DNA of 64,000 nucleotides from Flavobacterium sp. H122 (GCF_004959765.1 NZ_SJZD01000012.1:24120-88119); one strand, 5' to 3'; shown: positions 18,610 to 28,591, counted from the first letter of the stretch. Notes: generated from the sequence alone by a model not told the origin. Numbers and translations: made by a program.

Positions 18610-19724
18610 TTCCATTCAACAAGCCTTATTTAACAGGTAAGGAAACACAATATATCGAAGAAGCTGTAAAGTCTGGGAAAATTTCAGGCAATGGAATTTT
18701 TACACAAAAGTGTCAAACATTCTTCGAAAATAAATACAGTTTTAAAAAAGTATTGTTAACAACTTCTTGTACAGATGCTCTTGAAATGTGTGCGATTTTA
18801 GCAGATATTAAATCTGGAGATGAGGTAATAATTCCAAGTTATACTTTTGTTTCCACCGCATTAGCTTTTGTGAGACAAGGAGCCAAAGTAATATTTGCTG
18901 ATTCTTGCAAGAATACTCCTAATATTGATGTTAAAAAAATTGAATCACTTATCACTGATAAAACAAGAGCAATTGTACCGGTTCATTATGCAGGTATGGC
19001 CTGCGAAATGGATGAGATAATGGAAATTGCTAATCGATACAATCTAATTGTAATTGAAGATGCTGCACAAGCTATTGATGCTTATTATAAAGGAAAACCT
19101 TTAGGTTCTATAGGGCATTTAGCTGCTTTTTCATTCCATGAAACTAAAAATATAATAGCTGGCGAAGGAGGTATGATAGTGGTTAATGATGAACGTTTTA
19201 TACATCGTACCGAAATAATCTGGGAAAAAGGGACAAATAGAGCAGAGTTTTTCAGAGGCGAAGTAAATAAATATGGATGGGTGGACACAGGCTCGTCTTT
19301 TTTGCCTTCAGAAGTGATTGCTGCTTTTTTATGGGCACAGATTGAAAATATAGATAAAATTCAACAAAGGAGACTGCAGATATGGAAGTTTTACGAGACT
19401 GAATTGAAAGATTGGGCTGATTTAAATGATATAGAATTAATCAAAGAAATAGAAGGAGCTTCAAATAATGCACATATGTTTTATTTAGTTTGTAAATCTA
19501 TTGGACAAAGAACACAGCTGATAAATCATCTTAAAGAAAATAATATTCATGCCGTTTTTCATTATATAAGTTTGCATTCAAGTCCGTTTTATATTGAAAA
19601 GCATGATGGAAGAATGTTGGTAAATAGTGATAAGTTTACGGATAGATTACTTCGTTTACCTATGTTTTATGAACTGGAAGAAAAAACTGTTGTTCAAATT
19701 ATTAAGGAATTTAGAAATGTTTAA
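18606..19724 (+). CDS. wecE: dTDP-4-amino-4,6-dideoxygalactose transaminase
   Basis: A 372-residue PLP enzyme of the DegT/DnrJ/EryC1 family. It tracks E. coli WecE (RffA) closely: MIPFNKPYLTGKE, SGKISGNGIFTQKCQ, DEVIIPSYTFVSTALAFV, VPVHYAGMACEMDEI, VIEDAAQAI, and FSFHETKNI with the Schiff-base Lys. I chose ATG 18606 over a TTG at 18597 because homology begins there and it overlaps the stop of the wecD remnant. It makes dTDP-Fuc4N from the 4-keto sugar using glutamate. The acetyl step looks lost next door. Confidence 0.9.
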   Translation: MIPFNKPYLTGKETQYIEEAVKSGKISGNGIFTQKCQTFFENKYSFKKVLLTTSCTDALEMCAILADIKSGDEVIIPSYTFVSTALAFVRQGAKVIFADSCKNTPNIDVKKIESLITDKTRAIVPVHYAGMACEMDEIMEIANRYNLIVIEDAAQAIDAYYKGKPLGSIGHLAAFSFHETKNIIAGEGGMIVVNDERFIHRTEIIWEKGTNRAEFFRGEVNKYGWVDTGSSFLPSEVIAAFLWAQIENIDKIQQRRLQIWKFYETELKDWADLNDIELIKEIEGASNNAHMFYLVCKSIGQRTQLINHLKENNIHAVFHYISLHSSPFYIEKHDGRMLVNSDKFTDRLLRLPMFYELEEKTVVQIIKEFRNV

Positions 19725-20997
19725 AATTAGAAAAATAAGATTGCCGTTTTTGCTTTTAATGTTTGGGTTGTTTACAATTTGTAACTTGATTTATTTAGTT
19801 CAAAGTATTAGATTACAGTTGTTAAATAAAGAATGTAATGGAGATGAATATTATTACGAGAATTTATACAGATTAGATCAGATAAGTTTGGAAAAGATTA
19901 CTTCAATACCATCTCAGATCTATGTGTTTATTTCTTCAATATTTAATTTTTTTATTAATGACAGCATTTTATCCACAAGAATAGTTTCTGTTGTTAGCGC
20001 AGTTTTATTTTTATTTTTCGTCTATAATTTCTTTTTCAAAAGGTTATTAATAGATTCAGTAGAAAAAAGTATTCTTTTTATTTTTTTTGGGTCAATTATA
20101 TTCATAACAAGAAATTGTTTTATAGGAACTTCTGATTTTATGTCAATATGTCTTTTGTTCATTACTTTATGGCAACTAATAGAGTTTTTTGAAAATGAAA
20201 AAGCATTTAACTCCAAAAAGATGCTTTTGATAGGAGCGATATTAGGAATTTCAATTACAGTTAGACCAACCGTATTGTTGGTTTATCTGGTTTTTTCAAT
20301 ATCACTTTTGTTTTTTAAAAAATATAGATTGGTTATAACTTACAAATTAAAAGAGTTGTTTCTCATAGCTTTCAGTTCACTTTTTTTAATAATATTAATT
20401 AATTTATACCCCGTTATTCATGAACACAAAATTGTTTTAGATGTGAAAGAAATACCTAAAGAAACAGGTGTGAATTGGTTACAGAGAAATTATTTGATGG
20501 CAAAATTTTGGGATAATGGAAGTTTAGATAAAGGAAATTGGCTGTCTACTCAAGATGTTATTGATTATAAAATGAAAAATCCAAATGCTTTTATACCAAA
20601 GGATAATTTTGAAATTCTAATGCAGGAGCCGGGTTTGTATGCACGGCAAATGACTAGAATGTTTGTAAAGGCAAATTATACATATTTCCGCTTTATGTAT
20701 CTTTTTTTTCCAATTTTATGGCTTATTTTTTTCCCAGTATTTAAAAAAAATAATTTGTCAAAAGAAACAGATAAATATAAGTTAATAATTTTAACATTGT
20801 TTTTGAGTACTTTATTTTTTTCTTTTATGGCTATAAAAATGTTTGAACCTAGATGGGTAGTTGCCATACTTTTAGTGTATGCTTTATTTTCCATAGAGTA
20901 TTTGATAAAATTTAAACAAGAAAAAAGGTATTTAGTGTATTCTATATCTTCTGTTTTAGGTATTATTATGTTTTTAAATACTTTTTTAGGAAATTAG
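19717..20997 (+). CDS. Multi-pass membrane protein, GT-C (ArnT/PMT-like)
   Basis: A 426-residue protein with about ten hydrophobic segments. NKECNGDEYYYENLYRLDQI in the first extracytoplasmic loop contains an acidic pair as in GT39/GT83 enzymes. A long loop follows near residues 230-310 (VNWLQRNYLMAKFWDNGS). ATG 19717 is chosen because the first membrane segment (PFLLLMFGLFTICNLIYLV) starts soon after it. Upstream frame extension would only re-read wecE. It probably transfers a sugar from a polyprenyl carrier, perhaps the product of the GT2 at 17557. Confidence 0.6.
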   Translation: MFKIRKIRLPFLLLMFGLFTICNLIYLVQSIRLQLLNKECNGDEYYYENLYRLDQISLEKITSIPSQIYVFISSIFNFFINDSILSTRIVSVVSAVLFLFFVYNFFFKRLLIDSVEKSILFIFFGSIIFITRNCFIGTSDFMSICLLFITLWQLIEFFENEKAFNSKKMLLIGAILGISITVRPTVLLVYLVFSISLLFFKKYRLVITYKLKELFLIAFSSLFLIILINLYPVIHEHKIVLDVKEIPKETGVNWLQRNYLMAKFWDNGSLDKGNWLSTQDVIDYKMKNPNAFIPKDNFEILMQEPGLYARQMTRMFVKANYTYFRFMYLFFPILWLIFFPVFKKNNLSKETDKYKLIILTLFLSTLFFSFMAIKMFEPRWVVAILLVYALFSIEYLIKFKQEKRYLVYSISSVLGIIMFLNTFLGN

Positions 20998-21000
20998 TTA

Positions 21001-22056
21001 ATGAAAAAAATAGCCATAGTTTGCCAATATGAATTGTTGCCCACCCGTATAGGGGGTATGGATTATTTTTTCTGGGCATTTCAAAAGGAATGTAACCGTT
21101 TAGGAATTGTGATTGATTGGTACTTTCCTAATCAGGCTAATTTTGGTGAATATGCTGGTTTCAATATAATTGCAGGTAAAAATCCAGAGTTAAAAATTAT
21201 TGAGAATTGTAAAAAGAATGAGTATGAGATCATCATGACTCATTTTGTTGAATTGTGTACTTCTTTTTTCAAAGAATTAAAGAAATGTTCAAATGCTCAG
21301 ATTATTGCTGTAGATCATAACCCCAGACCGTTAAATGGATATCCTTTTAAAAAGAAAATGATAAAAAAAATAAAAGGTATTTTATATAGTAAATATATTG
21401 ATCTTTTTATAGGTGTTTCTGAATATACTAAAAAGGAGATTCTCAATGACTTTGGGAAGCACATACTTAATAAGACTAAAGTTATTTACAATGGTGTTGT
21501 TACAACTGATATAACAAAAAGGGAATTCAGGAATTATACCAATCCTTCTTTTTTAGTGGTGTCACATCTCAGAGAATCGAAAGGAATTCAAGATTTAATA
21601 AAAGCCGTTACTGCCTTGTCAGTTGAAACTAAAAAAGATTTGAAAATAGATGTTTATGGTGATGGCCCCTATAAAGATTACTTGTTGGATTTGTGCGGTA
21701 AACTAAATGTAAAGGATAATTTTAATTTTAAAGGAAGTTCTGGTGATATAAAAAGAGTTTTGGCTGATTATGATTATTTGTTGCACCCAACACATATGGA
21801 ATGCTTTAGTCTGACCATTTTGGAAAGTTTAACTGCAAATGTTCCGGTAATTACCACTCCAGTAGGTGGAAACGAAGAAGTAATTTCAAATACCGGGAAT
21901 GGCTTAATATTTCCTGTGCAGAATAGTCAGGTATTAAGTGAAATTATTGAAAAACTTTATAAAGGTCAAATCCAAATAAAAGAAGATACCAGAGAGCTGA
22001 TTGAAAAACAATTTTCAATCGAAAAAATGGTTCAAAACTATATTGATTTATTATGA
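21001..22056 (+). CDS. GT4 family glycosyltransferase
   Basis: A 351-residue GT-B enzyme. TRIGGMDYFFWAFQKEC lies in the acceptor domain. SFLVVSHLRESKGIQDLIKA opens the donor domain near residue 180. HPTHMECFSLTILESLTANV has the E-x7-E motif, followed by PVITTPVGGNEEVI. Standard family length. Its final codons overlap the next ATG by four bases, so the two GT4 genes are coupled. Confidence 0.87.
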   Translation: MKKIAIVCQYELLPTRIGGMDYFFWAFQKECNRLGIVIDWYFPNQANFGEYAGFNIIAGKNPELKIIENCKKNEYEIIMTHFVELCTSFFKELKKCSNAQIIAVDHNPRPLNGYPFKKKMIKKIKGILYSKYIDLFIGVSEYTKKEILNDFGKHILNKTKVIYNGVVTTDITKREFRNYTNPSFLVVSHLRESKGIQDLIKAVTALSVETKKDLKIDVYGDGPYKDYLLDLCGKLNVKDNFNFKGSSGDIKRVLADYDYLLHPTHMECFSLTILESLTANVPVITTPVGGNEEVISNTGNGLIFPVQNSQVLSEIIEKLYKGQIQIKEDTRELIEKQFSIEKMVQNYIDLL

Positions 22057-23204
22057 AAATTGGATTTTTAACGCCGGAATATCCATCGGTCAAATTTGGG
22101 GCATCAGGAGGGATAGGTACCAGTATATACGGATTATGTCAGGGATTATTGATTACAGGTCATACACCTGTCGTAATTATTTACGGACAGCCTGAAGATA
22201 AAGTGTTTCAAGATCAGGGAATTACTTTTTATTGTGTTAAAAATGTAAAGTTTAAAGGTCTGTCATGGTGGTTCTCACGAAAAAAAATAGAAAAACTAAT
22301 CAATCGGTTATATGACGAAAATATAATTGATTTAATTGAAGCTCCGGATTGGACAGGAATTACTTCTTTTATCCAGCCTAAAAAATGTCCGATTTTAATC
22401 CGTTTAAATGGTAGTGATACCTATTTCTGTCATTTAGATAAAAGACCAGTTAAGTTTTGGAATAAATTTCATGAAAAAAGGGCCTTAAAAATGGCTGATA
22501 AACATGCTTCGGTAAGTAAATTTACTGCAGACCTGACAAATGAGCTTTTTCGTTTAAATATTGATTTTGAAATTGTTCCAAACGGTGTAAATGTGAAAGA
22601 TTTCAGTAATCCGGATAAGAGTTTGAAAAAAGCTTTATCGATTCTTTATTTTGGTACTCTGATCCGAAAAAAAGGATTGTTGGAATTACCTTTGATTTTT
22701 AATGAAGTTATAAAAGAATTACCAGAGGCAAAATTGATTTTAGTTGGAAGAGATTCGCCTGATATCAGTACTAAAAATACTTCAACATGGAAAATGATGG
22801 AAGGTTTGTTTTCTAAAGAAGCAAAAGAAAAAGTTGAATATGCTGGAGGTGTATCTTATGACAAAGTAAAGCAATATATAGATGAAGCTTCCGTTTGTGT
22901 TTTTCCGTCTTTTGCTGAAGCACTGCCAGTTTCATGGTTGGAAGCAATGACTATGAAAAAAGCGATTGTAGCCTCAAATATAGGCTGGGCAAAAGAAATG
23001 ATTGAAGATGAAAAAGAAGGTTTCTTGGTAAATCCCAAAGAACATAATTTATATGCACAAAAAATTCTAAAATTATTTCTGGATGAAGAGTTGAATGCTT
23101 CTTTTGGTGAAAAAGCTTTAGAAAAAGTAAAATCAACTTTTGACAGTACAAGAGTCATTGAGAAAAATTTGTCGATTTATAAGAGTATTATCAGGAAAAA
23201 TTGA
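22053..23204 (+). CDS. GT4 family glycosyltransferase
   Basis: A 383-residue GT-B enzyme. The glycine-rich N-terminal loop KFGASGGIGTSIYGLCQGL is typical. DLIEAPDWTG and ILIRLNGSDTYF are in the acceptor domain. LSILYFGTLIRKKGLLELPL begins the donor domain. VCVFPSFAEALPVSWLEAMT contains the E-x7-E motif. It follows its neighbour by an ATGA overlap. The 101-nt gap after it may hold a promoter for the next gene. Confidence 0.88.
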   Translation: MKIGFLTPEYPSVKFGASGGIGTSIYGLCQGLLITGHTPVVIIYGQPEDKVFQDQGITFYCVKNVKFKGLSWWFSRKKIEKLINRLYDENIIDLIEAPDWTGITSFIQPKKCPILIRLNGSDTYFCHLDKRPVKFWNKFHEKRALKMADKHASVSKFTADLTNELFRLNIDFEIVPNGVNVKDFSNPDKSLKKALSILYFGTLIRKKGLLELPLIFNEVIKELPEAKLILVGRDSPDISTKNTSTWKMMEGLFSKEAKEKVEYAGGVSYDKVKQYIDEASVCVFPSFAEALPVSWLEAMTMKKAIVASNIGWAKEMIEDEKEGFLVNPKEHNLYAQKILKLFLDEELNASFGEKALEKVKSTFDSTRVIEKNLSIYKSIIRKN

Positions 23205-23305
23205 GAGGGATTTAATTTAAAATTAGACAATTTTTTATTTTGTCCAAGTTGTTTACAAAACTATAATGGTTATTACCGTTGTATAGCCTCAAATAATTTA
23301 CATTT

Positions 23306-24832
23306 ATGAAAACATATACCACATCTAAAGGTGAGATACTATATTATTTCGGAGAACCTGATGTTACTGTTCTTGAAGATTTAACGAATGGTGTTGGGGA
23401 TTTATGGCACAGTGGTTTAGAAATGGGTTATGCCGGTTTATTCCCTGAGTTAATTTACCAAACAGCAACTTTTTGGTGGTATTTGAATGATTTTTTTAAT
23501 AATAAAAAAACAATCAGTTGGAGAGTGCCTTCAAATGCATTTGTTATTAAAAAGTCTTTATGGGATTTGTTGGGAGGTTTTGATTCTGATTATCAAACGA
23601 ATACAATGAAAGGGGTCGATTTGGGTTACAGAGCTTTGAGAGAGTCTCATGCTGTGCCATTGTACATAAAAGGTCTTTTTAAAGAAGAGAATTCTTTAGT
23701 AGAAAAGATTAGTAATCTTGATAGGTATTTGTTTTTTAAAAAGCATTTTAAAAAAGAGCATAGTTTATACATGCTTTTCTGTAAAGGTTTTTGGAAATTC
23801 AGCGAATGGGATGCCTATAGAAAAGCTGGTAAGTATAATCGTATAACAACAAATACGTTTGGTGTTAGAGCATTGAATCCATTAGAAGGAAGACCAACTG
23901 TAAGTTATATTATTCCAACAATGTTACGACAGGATTTTACCTGTCAATTATTAAATACATTGGCGAAACAAACATATCCGCCATCACAGGTGGTAATTGT
24001 TGATGCAACTCCTGAGGATAAAAGAACTGAAAATGTTTATAATCAGGAAAAATATCCTTTTGAATTAGTGGTGGAATGGCAACAAACCAAGGGAAGTTGC
24101 AGAGCCCGGAATGAGGCAATTCAATTGTGTAACGGAGACTATTTTGTTTTTGGAGATGATGATATTTTGATTCCTCAGGATTTTATCGAAAATCATATCC
24201 GTTTTTTACAGACTTACAAAGTGGAAGCTTGCAATGGTTTGGATATTAGAGCCGATCATCCGCAACAGACATTAAAGGATTTAGAAAGTAAATTGAAAAT
24301 CCTAGGGAAAGATAGATGGAAAGCCGGTGCAACAGCTAGTTTTAGTAATGCAAACTCTTGTGTGAAAAAAGAATGGGTGGAAAAACTGATAGGGAACGAT
24401 ATTAATTTTGACGGAGGATATGGTGAAGATTCAGATTTTGGTTTTAGATTGATAAAAGAAGGGGCTATAGTAATGCATAATCCCTTTGCTGTTAATCTAC
24501 ACCTAAAACCTGCAACCGGAGGATATCGTTGGTGGGGGGCACAGGCAAAAATAACGGGAAAAAAAAGAAAGAAACAGCCTTGGGAATTGGATGTCCCGGT
24601 TGGGTGGATAAGACCGGTTCCCAGTCCAACGGTTTTATATGGTATTTACAAGCATTTTCCTTTAAATCAGGTCATGGAATACCGTAATAAATATTTCTTT
24701 TTATACCTTTTCAAAGGAAGTAAGTTGGGTTTTATTACCAGATTAATGAAATTACCGCATCGATTATGGCAATTCAAAAAAGCACAATTTTATGTTGAAA
24801 AATTAATAAATCTAGGGCCTAGATATAATTAA
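23306..24832 (+). CDS. Two-part protein with C-terminal GT2 domain
   Basis: A 508-residue protein. The first about 190 residues resemble the second half of a GT2 fold (SWRVPSNAFVIKKSLWDLLGG, MKGVDLGYRALRES) but lack a nucleotide-binding start. From about residue 198 a complete GT2 domain follows: PTVSYIIPTMLRQDFTCQLL, QVVIVDATPED, GSCRARNEAIQLCNGD and FVFGDDDILI (DxD), with GEDSDFGFRLIKEG as acceptor motif. It may be a fusion of a decayed and an active transferase. Position and family suggest repeat-unit assembly. Confidence 0.78.
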   Translation: MKTYTTSKGEILYYFGEPDVTVLEDLTNGVGDLWHSGLEMGYAGLFPELIYQTATFWWYLNDFFNNKKTISWRVPSNAFVIKKSLWDLLGGFDSDYQTNTMKGVDLGYRALRESHAVPLYIKGLFKEENSLVEKISNLDRYLFFKKHFKKEHSLYMLFCKGFWKFSEWDAYRKAGKYNRITTNTFGVRALNPLEGRPTVSYIIPTMLRQDFTCQLLNTLAKQTYPPSQVVIVDATPEDKRTENVYNQEKYPFELVVEWQQTKGSCRARNEAIQLCNGDYFVFGDDDILIPQDFIENHIRFLQTYKVEACNGLDIRADHPQQTLKDLESKLKILGKDRWKAGATASFSNANSCVKKEWVEKLIGNDINFDGGYGEDSDFGFRLIKEGAIVMHNPFAVNLHLKPATGGYRWWGAQAKITGKKRKKQPWELDVPVGWIRPVPSPTVLYGIYKHFPLNQVMEYRNKYFFLYLFKGSKLGFITRLMKLPHRLWQFKKAQFYVEKLINLGPRYN

Positions 24833-24836
24833 CAAT

Positions 24837-25829
24837 ATGAGAATTTCATTAATAATATGTACATATCAAAGACCGGATTCTTTGTTTCAGTTACTGCAGT
24901 CGATAGTTCTTCAATCAGTTTATCCGGATGAGATTTTAATCGTAGACGGTTCTGTAGATGATAAGACTTCGGTGATGATTTCTGAAAAACATTGGGATAA
25001 TTTACAGTATCATAAAGTTCCTGTTGAGCACAGAGGATTGACAAAACAAAGAAATTATGGAATTGAAAGAGTTTCTTCACAAACAGATGTAGTTTGTTTT
25101 TTGGATGATGATACCATTTTATCAAAAAATTACTTTGAAGAAATTATAAAGACATATGATCAATTCCCCAATGCTCTGGGTGTAGGTGGATATATAACAA
25201 ATGAAGTGAATTGGGAATTTAAAGGAACAGATTTTGTGCCCGCTGTTAATCAATTCAAATTTGAAGGCTGGGTAAGAAAAGATGGGTCTAGGTTTGTTTT
25301 TAGAAAAAAACTTGGATTGGATGCTGATAAGCAACCTGGCTATCTGCCTGAATTTTCTCACGGTCGCAGTATTAGTTTTTTACCTCCTTCAGGAAAAATT
25401 TATCAAGTTGAACAGTTAATGGGAGGTGTGTCTTCGTTTAGGAAAGAAGTGTTTGAAAAATTAAAGTTTTCGACTTATTTCGAAGGATATGGATTGTATG
25501 AAGATGCCGATTTTACCTTGAGACTTTCAAAGCATGGTGATTTATATGTTAATACAGCAGCTCAATTAGAACACCATCATCATCCTTCAGGAAGGCCCAA
25601 TCAGTATCATTATGGTAAAATGGTGGTTTGTAATGGTTGGTATGTATGGAGAGTAAAGTATTCTTGTCCTTCATTAAAAGCAAAATTAAAATGGCATGCT
25701 ATTACTATTTTATTGACTTTAATCAGAGCTACTAATGTTGTAACAGGTAAACAAAAAAAAGCTGCTTTTACTGAAACTTTAGGAAGAATTGTGGGGTGGT
25801 TTAGTATATTTGTAAAAAAGCCTCAATAG
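24837..25829 (+). CDS. GT2 family glycosyltransferase
   Basis: A 330-residue GT2 enzyme with ISLIICTYQRPDSLFQLLQS, ILIVDGSVDDKTS, GLTKQRNYGIERV and CFLDDDTIL (DxD). GGVSSFRKEVFEKL and LYEDADFTLRLSKHGD are conserved acceptor elements. EHHHHPSGRP is a His-rich loop seen in related O-antigen transferases. A C-terminal hydrophobic helix (WHAITILLTLIRATNVV) may anchor it. It is 4 nt after the previous gene and likely part of the same transcript. Confidence 0.87.
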   Translation: MRISLIICTYQRPDSLFQLLQSIVLQSVYPDEILIVDGSVDDKTSVMISEKHWDNLQYHKVPVEHRGLTKQRNYGIERVSSQTDVVCFLDDDTILSKNYFEEIIKTYDQFPNALGVGGYITNEVNWEFKGTDFVPAVNQFKFEGWVRKDGSRFVFRKKLGLDADKQPGYLPEFSHGRSISFLPPSGKIYQVEQLMGGVSSFRKEVFEKLKFSTYFEGYGLYEDADFTLRLSKHGDLYVNTAAQLEHHHHPSGRPNQYHYGKMVVCNGWYVWRVKYSCPSLKAKLKWHAITILLTLIRATNVVTGKQKKAAFTETLGRIVGWFSIFVKKPQ

Positions 25830-25830
25830 G

Positions 25831-26385
25831 ATGTCACTTCTGAAAATAATAGAATCGGATTTTAGAAAATATAAAAAATACGGAGGTAATTTTTTTGCGA
25901 TAGTATTTTTTACACAGGGTTTTTGGGCTGTTTTTCAATTTAGAATTGCTAGTGGTGTTTATAAAAATGTCAAAGTCCCTATACTTCGTCAGATATTACT
26001 TTTCTTTTGTCTATTATGGCAAAAACTTGTAGAAATTACTACCGGTATTTCAATACCGGCTTCCTCTAAAATTGGCGATTCTTTTTATATTGGACATTTT
26101 GGAGGTATAATTTTAAATTCAAAAACAATTATTGGAAATAATTGTAATATCTCTCAGGGAGTCACTATAGGAGTTTCAGGACAAGGGGAAAACAGAGGAG
26201 TTCCTATTATTAAAGATAATGTATATATAGGAGCCAACTCAGTTGTAGCAGGCAATATTGTCGTTGGGAATAATGCTTTGATAGGTGCATGTTCATTGAT
26301 AAACAATGATGTTGAGGATAATAGTGTTATGGTTGGGGTGCCGGCAGTTAAAATTTCCGAAAAAGGTTCTAAAGGATATATCTAA
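25831..26385 (+). CDS. Serine acetyltransferase-like hexapeptide acyltransferase
   Basis: A 184-residue protein of the CysE-like left-handed beta-helix group: an N-terminal helical part, then ISIPASSKIGDSFYIGHFGG, IIGNNCNISQGVTIG and VYIGANSVVAGNIVVGNNAL. The helix motif GHFGG carries the likely catalytic His. Such short CysE-like proteins in polysaccharide loci (EpsH/WcaB-like) acetylate sugars rather than serine. Its TAA overlaps the next ATG. Confidence 0.83.
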   Translation: MSLLKIIESDFRKYKKYGGNFFAIVFFTQGFWAVFQFRIASGVYKNVKVPILRQILLFFCLLWQKLVEITTGISIPASSKIGDSFYIGHFGGIILNSKTIIGNNCNISQGVTIGVSGQGENRGVPIIKDNVYIGANSVVAGNIVVGNNALIGACSLINNDVEDNSVMVGVPAVKISEKGSKGYI

Positions 26386-27503
26386 TGAAGTTCTTGATTG
26401 TTACTAATGCACCAATTATTCAAAAGCACAATGAAAATTTTGCCTATAGTCCTTATGTAAATGAAATGATAATATGGGCAAAACACATTGAAAAGATTGC
26501 TTTCTGTTGTCCTCGATGGAAAAATGAAAAGGGATTACTAATATCGAAAATTCCTTTTCAAGTAAATAATTTTTTCTGGCTTTCTGATTTTGATATTAAA
26601 TCTTTTAAATCCATTATAAAGGCTATTGTTGGTATTCCAGTAAATTTCTTAATTATTTTTAGAGCAATGTTGTGGGCAGATCATATTCATCTTAGGTGTC
26701 CTGGGAATATTGGTCTTCTAGCTTGTTTTGTGCAAATTCTTTTTCCTTTTAAGAAAAAAACAGCCAAATATGCCGGTAATTGGGATCCAAAAGCAAAACA
26801 GCCGTGGACGTATCGTCTTCAAAAGTGGATTTTATCTAATACATTTTTAACAAGAAATATGCAGGTGCTTGTATATGGAGAATGGCCATGCCAAACAAAA
26901 AACATTAAACCTTTTTTTACAGCAAGTTATAGTATAAAAGATTTGAAGGAAACTGTTCAAGAAAGAAAGTTAGATAGTAAAATCAATTTTTTATTTGTTG
27001 GTACTTTATCCCCCGGGAAAAGACCCATTTATGCAATAAAATTGATTCAAAAACTTAAAAATGAAGGTTTTGATATTCATTTGAGTGTTTTAGGAGACGG
27101 AAAGGAAAAAGGCAAAATTGTACGTTATATCGAAGAAAATAATTTGAAGGAATCAATCACATTGCATGGAAATAAGACTTCTGAAGAAGTGAAAATCTGG
27201 TATTTGAAAAGTGATTTTCTTATTTTGCCTTCTAAAAGTGAAGGTTGGCCAAAAGTAGTAGCTGAGGCCATGTTTTGGGGTTGTGTGCCGTTGGCAACAT
27301 CTATTTCCTGTGTTCCATATATGTTGGATTATGGTAAAAGAGGAGGTTTGCTAAGATTAGAACTGGATAATGATGTCAAAATGATTCTTGAACTAATGAA
27401 AAATCATGAAAAATATGACGAAATGAGCAAAAATGCTCTGGGATGGTCCAGGAAGTATACCACTGAATATTTTGAAAGTGAAATTGTTAATTTGGTACGG
27501 TAG
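26385..27503 (+). CDS. GT4 family glycosyltransferase
   Basis: A 372-residue GT-B enzyme. The acceptor domain has HIHLRCPGNIGLLACFVQIL and KYAGNWDPKAKQPWTYRLQK. INFLFVGTLSPGKRPIYAIK opens the donor domain. FLILPSKSEGWPKVVAEAMF has the E-x7-E motif and continues WGCVPLATSISCVPYML. This arrangement is common in polysaccharide GT4 enzymes of Bacteroidota. It overlaps the acyltransferase by one base and precedes the next GT4 by 5 nt. Confidence 0.86.
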   Translation: MKFLIVTNAPIIQKHNENFAYSPYVNEMIIWAKHIEKIAFCCPRWKNEKGLLISKIPFQVNNFFWLSDFDIKSFKSIIKAIVGIPVNFLIIFRAMLWADHIHLRCPGNIGLLACFVQILFPFKKKTAKYAGNWDPKAKQPWTYRLQKWILSNTFLTRNMQVLVYGEWPCQTKNIKPFFTASYSIKDLKETVQERKLDSKINFLFVGTLSPGKRPIYAIKLIQKLKNEGFDIHLSVLGDGKEKGKIVRYIEENNLKESITLHGNKTSEEVKIWYLKSDFLILPSKSEGWPKVVAEAMFWGCVPLATSISCVPYMLDYGKRGGLLRLELDNDVKMILELMKNHEKYDEMSKNALGWSRKYTTEYFESEIVNLVR

Positions 27504-27508
27504 ATAAA

Positions 27509-28591
27509 ATGAGAATTGTACAGTTGATAGATAGCTTAGAAGCGGGTGGTGCTGAACGTATGGCTGTGAATTATGCTAATACACTGCTGTCTTATACCAA
27601 ATTTTCCGGTTTAGTAGTGACTAGAAAGGAAGGTTTGCTGAAGGATAAGGTAAAATCTGATGTAGGTTATTTGTTTTTAAATCGAAAAAAAACATTGGAT
27701 TTTAAAGCAATACTCTCATTAAGAAATTTTTTGATTGCTAACAAAGTTACACATATACAGGCGCATAGTTCTTCTTTTTTTATGGCTGTTATTGCTAAAA
27801 TATTCATTCCTGATTTAAAGATTATTTGGCATGATCATTATGGTAAGGCAGAACAGTTAAATGATAGAAGTTACTTTTTATTAAAACTGTTTTCTTTGTT
27901 TTTTTACCGAATAATTTCAGTAAATCAGATATTGAAGAATTGGGCTGAACAAAAACTTTGGTGTTCTAAAGTGACGTATCTGCCAAATTTTGTAATGTTC
28001 GAAAAGGAAATTGAGGATCCATTCGAATTGAAAGGTGTTGAAGGGAAAAGAATTATCTGTTTGGCTAATCTCCGGCCTCAAAAAAATCATGATATGTTAA
28101 TTGATATAGCCTATGAAATAGCACAAGAATTTCCTGAGTGGTCATTTCATTTCGTGGGACAGGATAATAATGATGATTGTTCTCAAAAGATAAGGGATAA
28201 GATAAGAGAATTTGAATTAGAAGACAATGTCTTTATTTATGGTAGTGTTTCTTCGGTTCAAACCGTAGTAGAGCAATGTCAGATTGGAGTTTTGTCTTCC
28301 GTTTCGGAAGGACTTCCATTAACACTTTTAGAGTATGGAAAAGCGTCGTTGCCTGTTGTGGTTACAGCAGTAGGAGAAATACCTTCAATTATAAACGAGA
28401 ATAATGGATTTTGTGTTTCGAGTGGTGATAAATATGCTTTTTCTCAAGGTCTGAAACAATTGATAAATGACGAAATTCTCAGAAGAAAATTAGGAGAGCA
28501 TTTAAAAAATAAAGTAGAAACAGAATTTGGAGTGAAAAATATAATGGCCAATTTTATTAGTTTTGTAAATCATGGAAGAACAAGCATATAA
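27509..28591 (+). CDS. GT4 family glycosyltransferase
   Basis: A 360-residue GT-B enzyme. QLIDSLEAGGAERMAVNYAN is the classic N-terminal signature of GT4 enzymes such as WcaL/EpsD. KRIICLANLRPQKNHDMLID starts the donor domain, FHFVGQDN follows, and IGVLSSVSEGLPLTLLEYGK is the E-x7-E region. PVVVTAVGEIPSII follows. Its end overlaps the polymerase gene by 20 nt. Confidence 0.88.
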   Translation: MRIVQLIDSLEAGGAERMAVNYANTLLSYTKFSGLVVTRKEGLLKDKVKSDVGYLFLNRKKTLDFKAILSLRNFLIANKVTHIQAHSSSFFMAVIAKIFIPDLKIIWHDHYGKAEQLNDRSYFLLKLFSLFFYRIISVNQILKNWAEQKLWCSKVTYLPNFVMFEKEIEDPFELKGVEGKRIICLANLRPQKNHDMLIDIAYEIAQEFPEWSFHFVGQDNNDDCSQKIRDKIREFELEDNVFIYGSVSSVQTVVEQCQIGVLSSVSEGLPLTLLEYGKASLPVVVTAVGEIPSIINENNGFCVSSGDKYAFSQGLKQLINDEILRRKLGEHLKNKVETEFGVKNIMANFISFVNHGRTSI

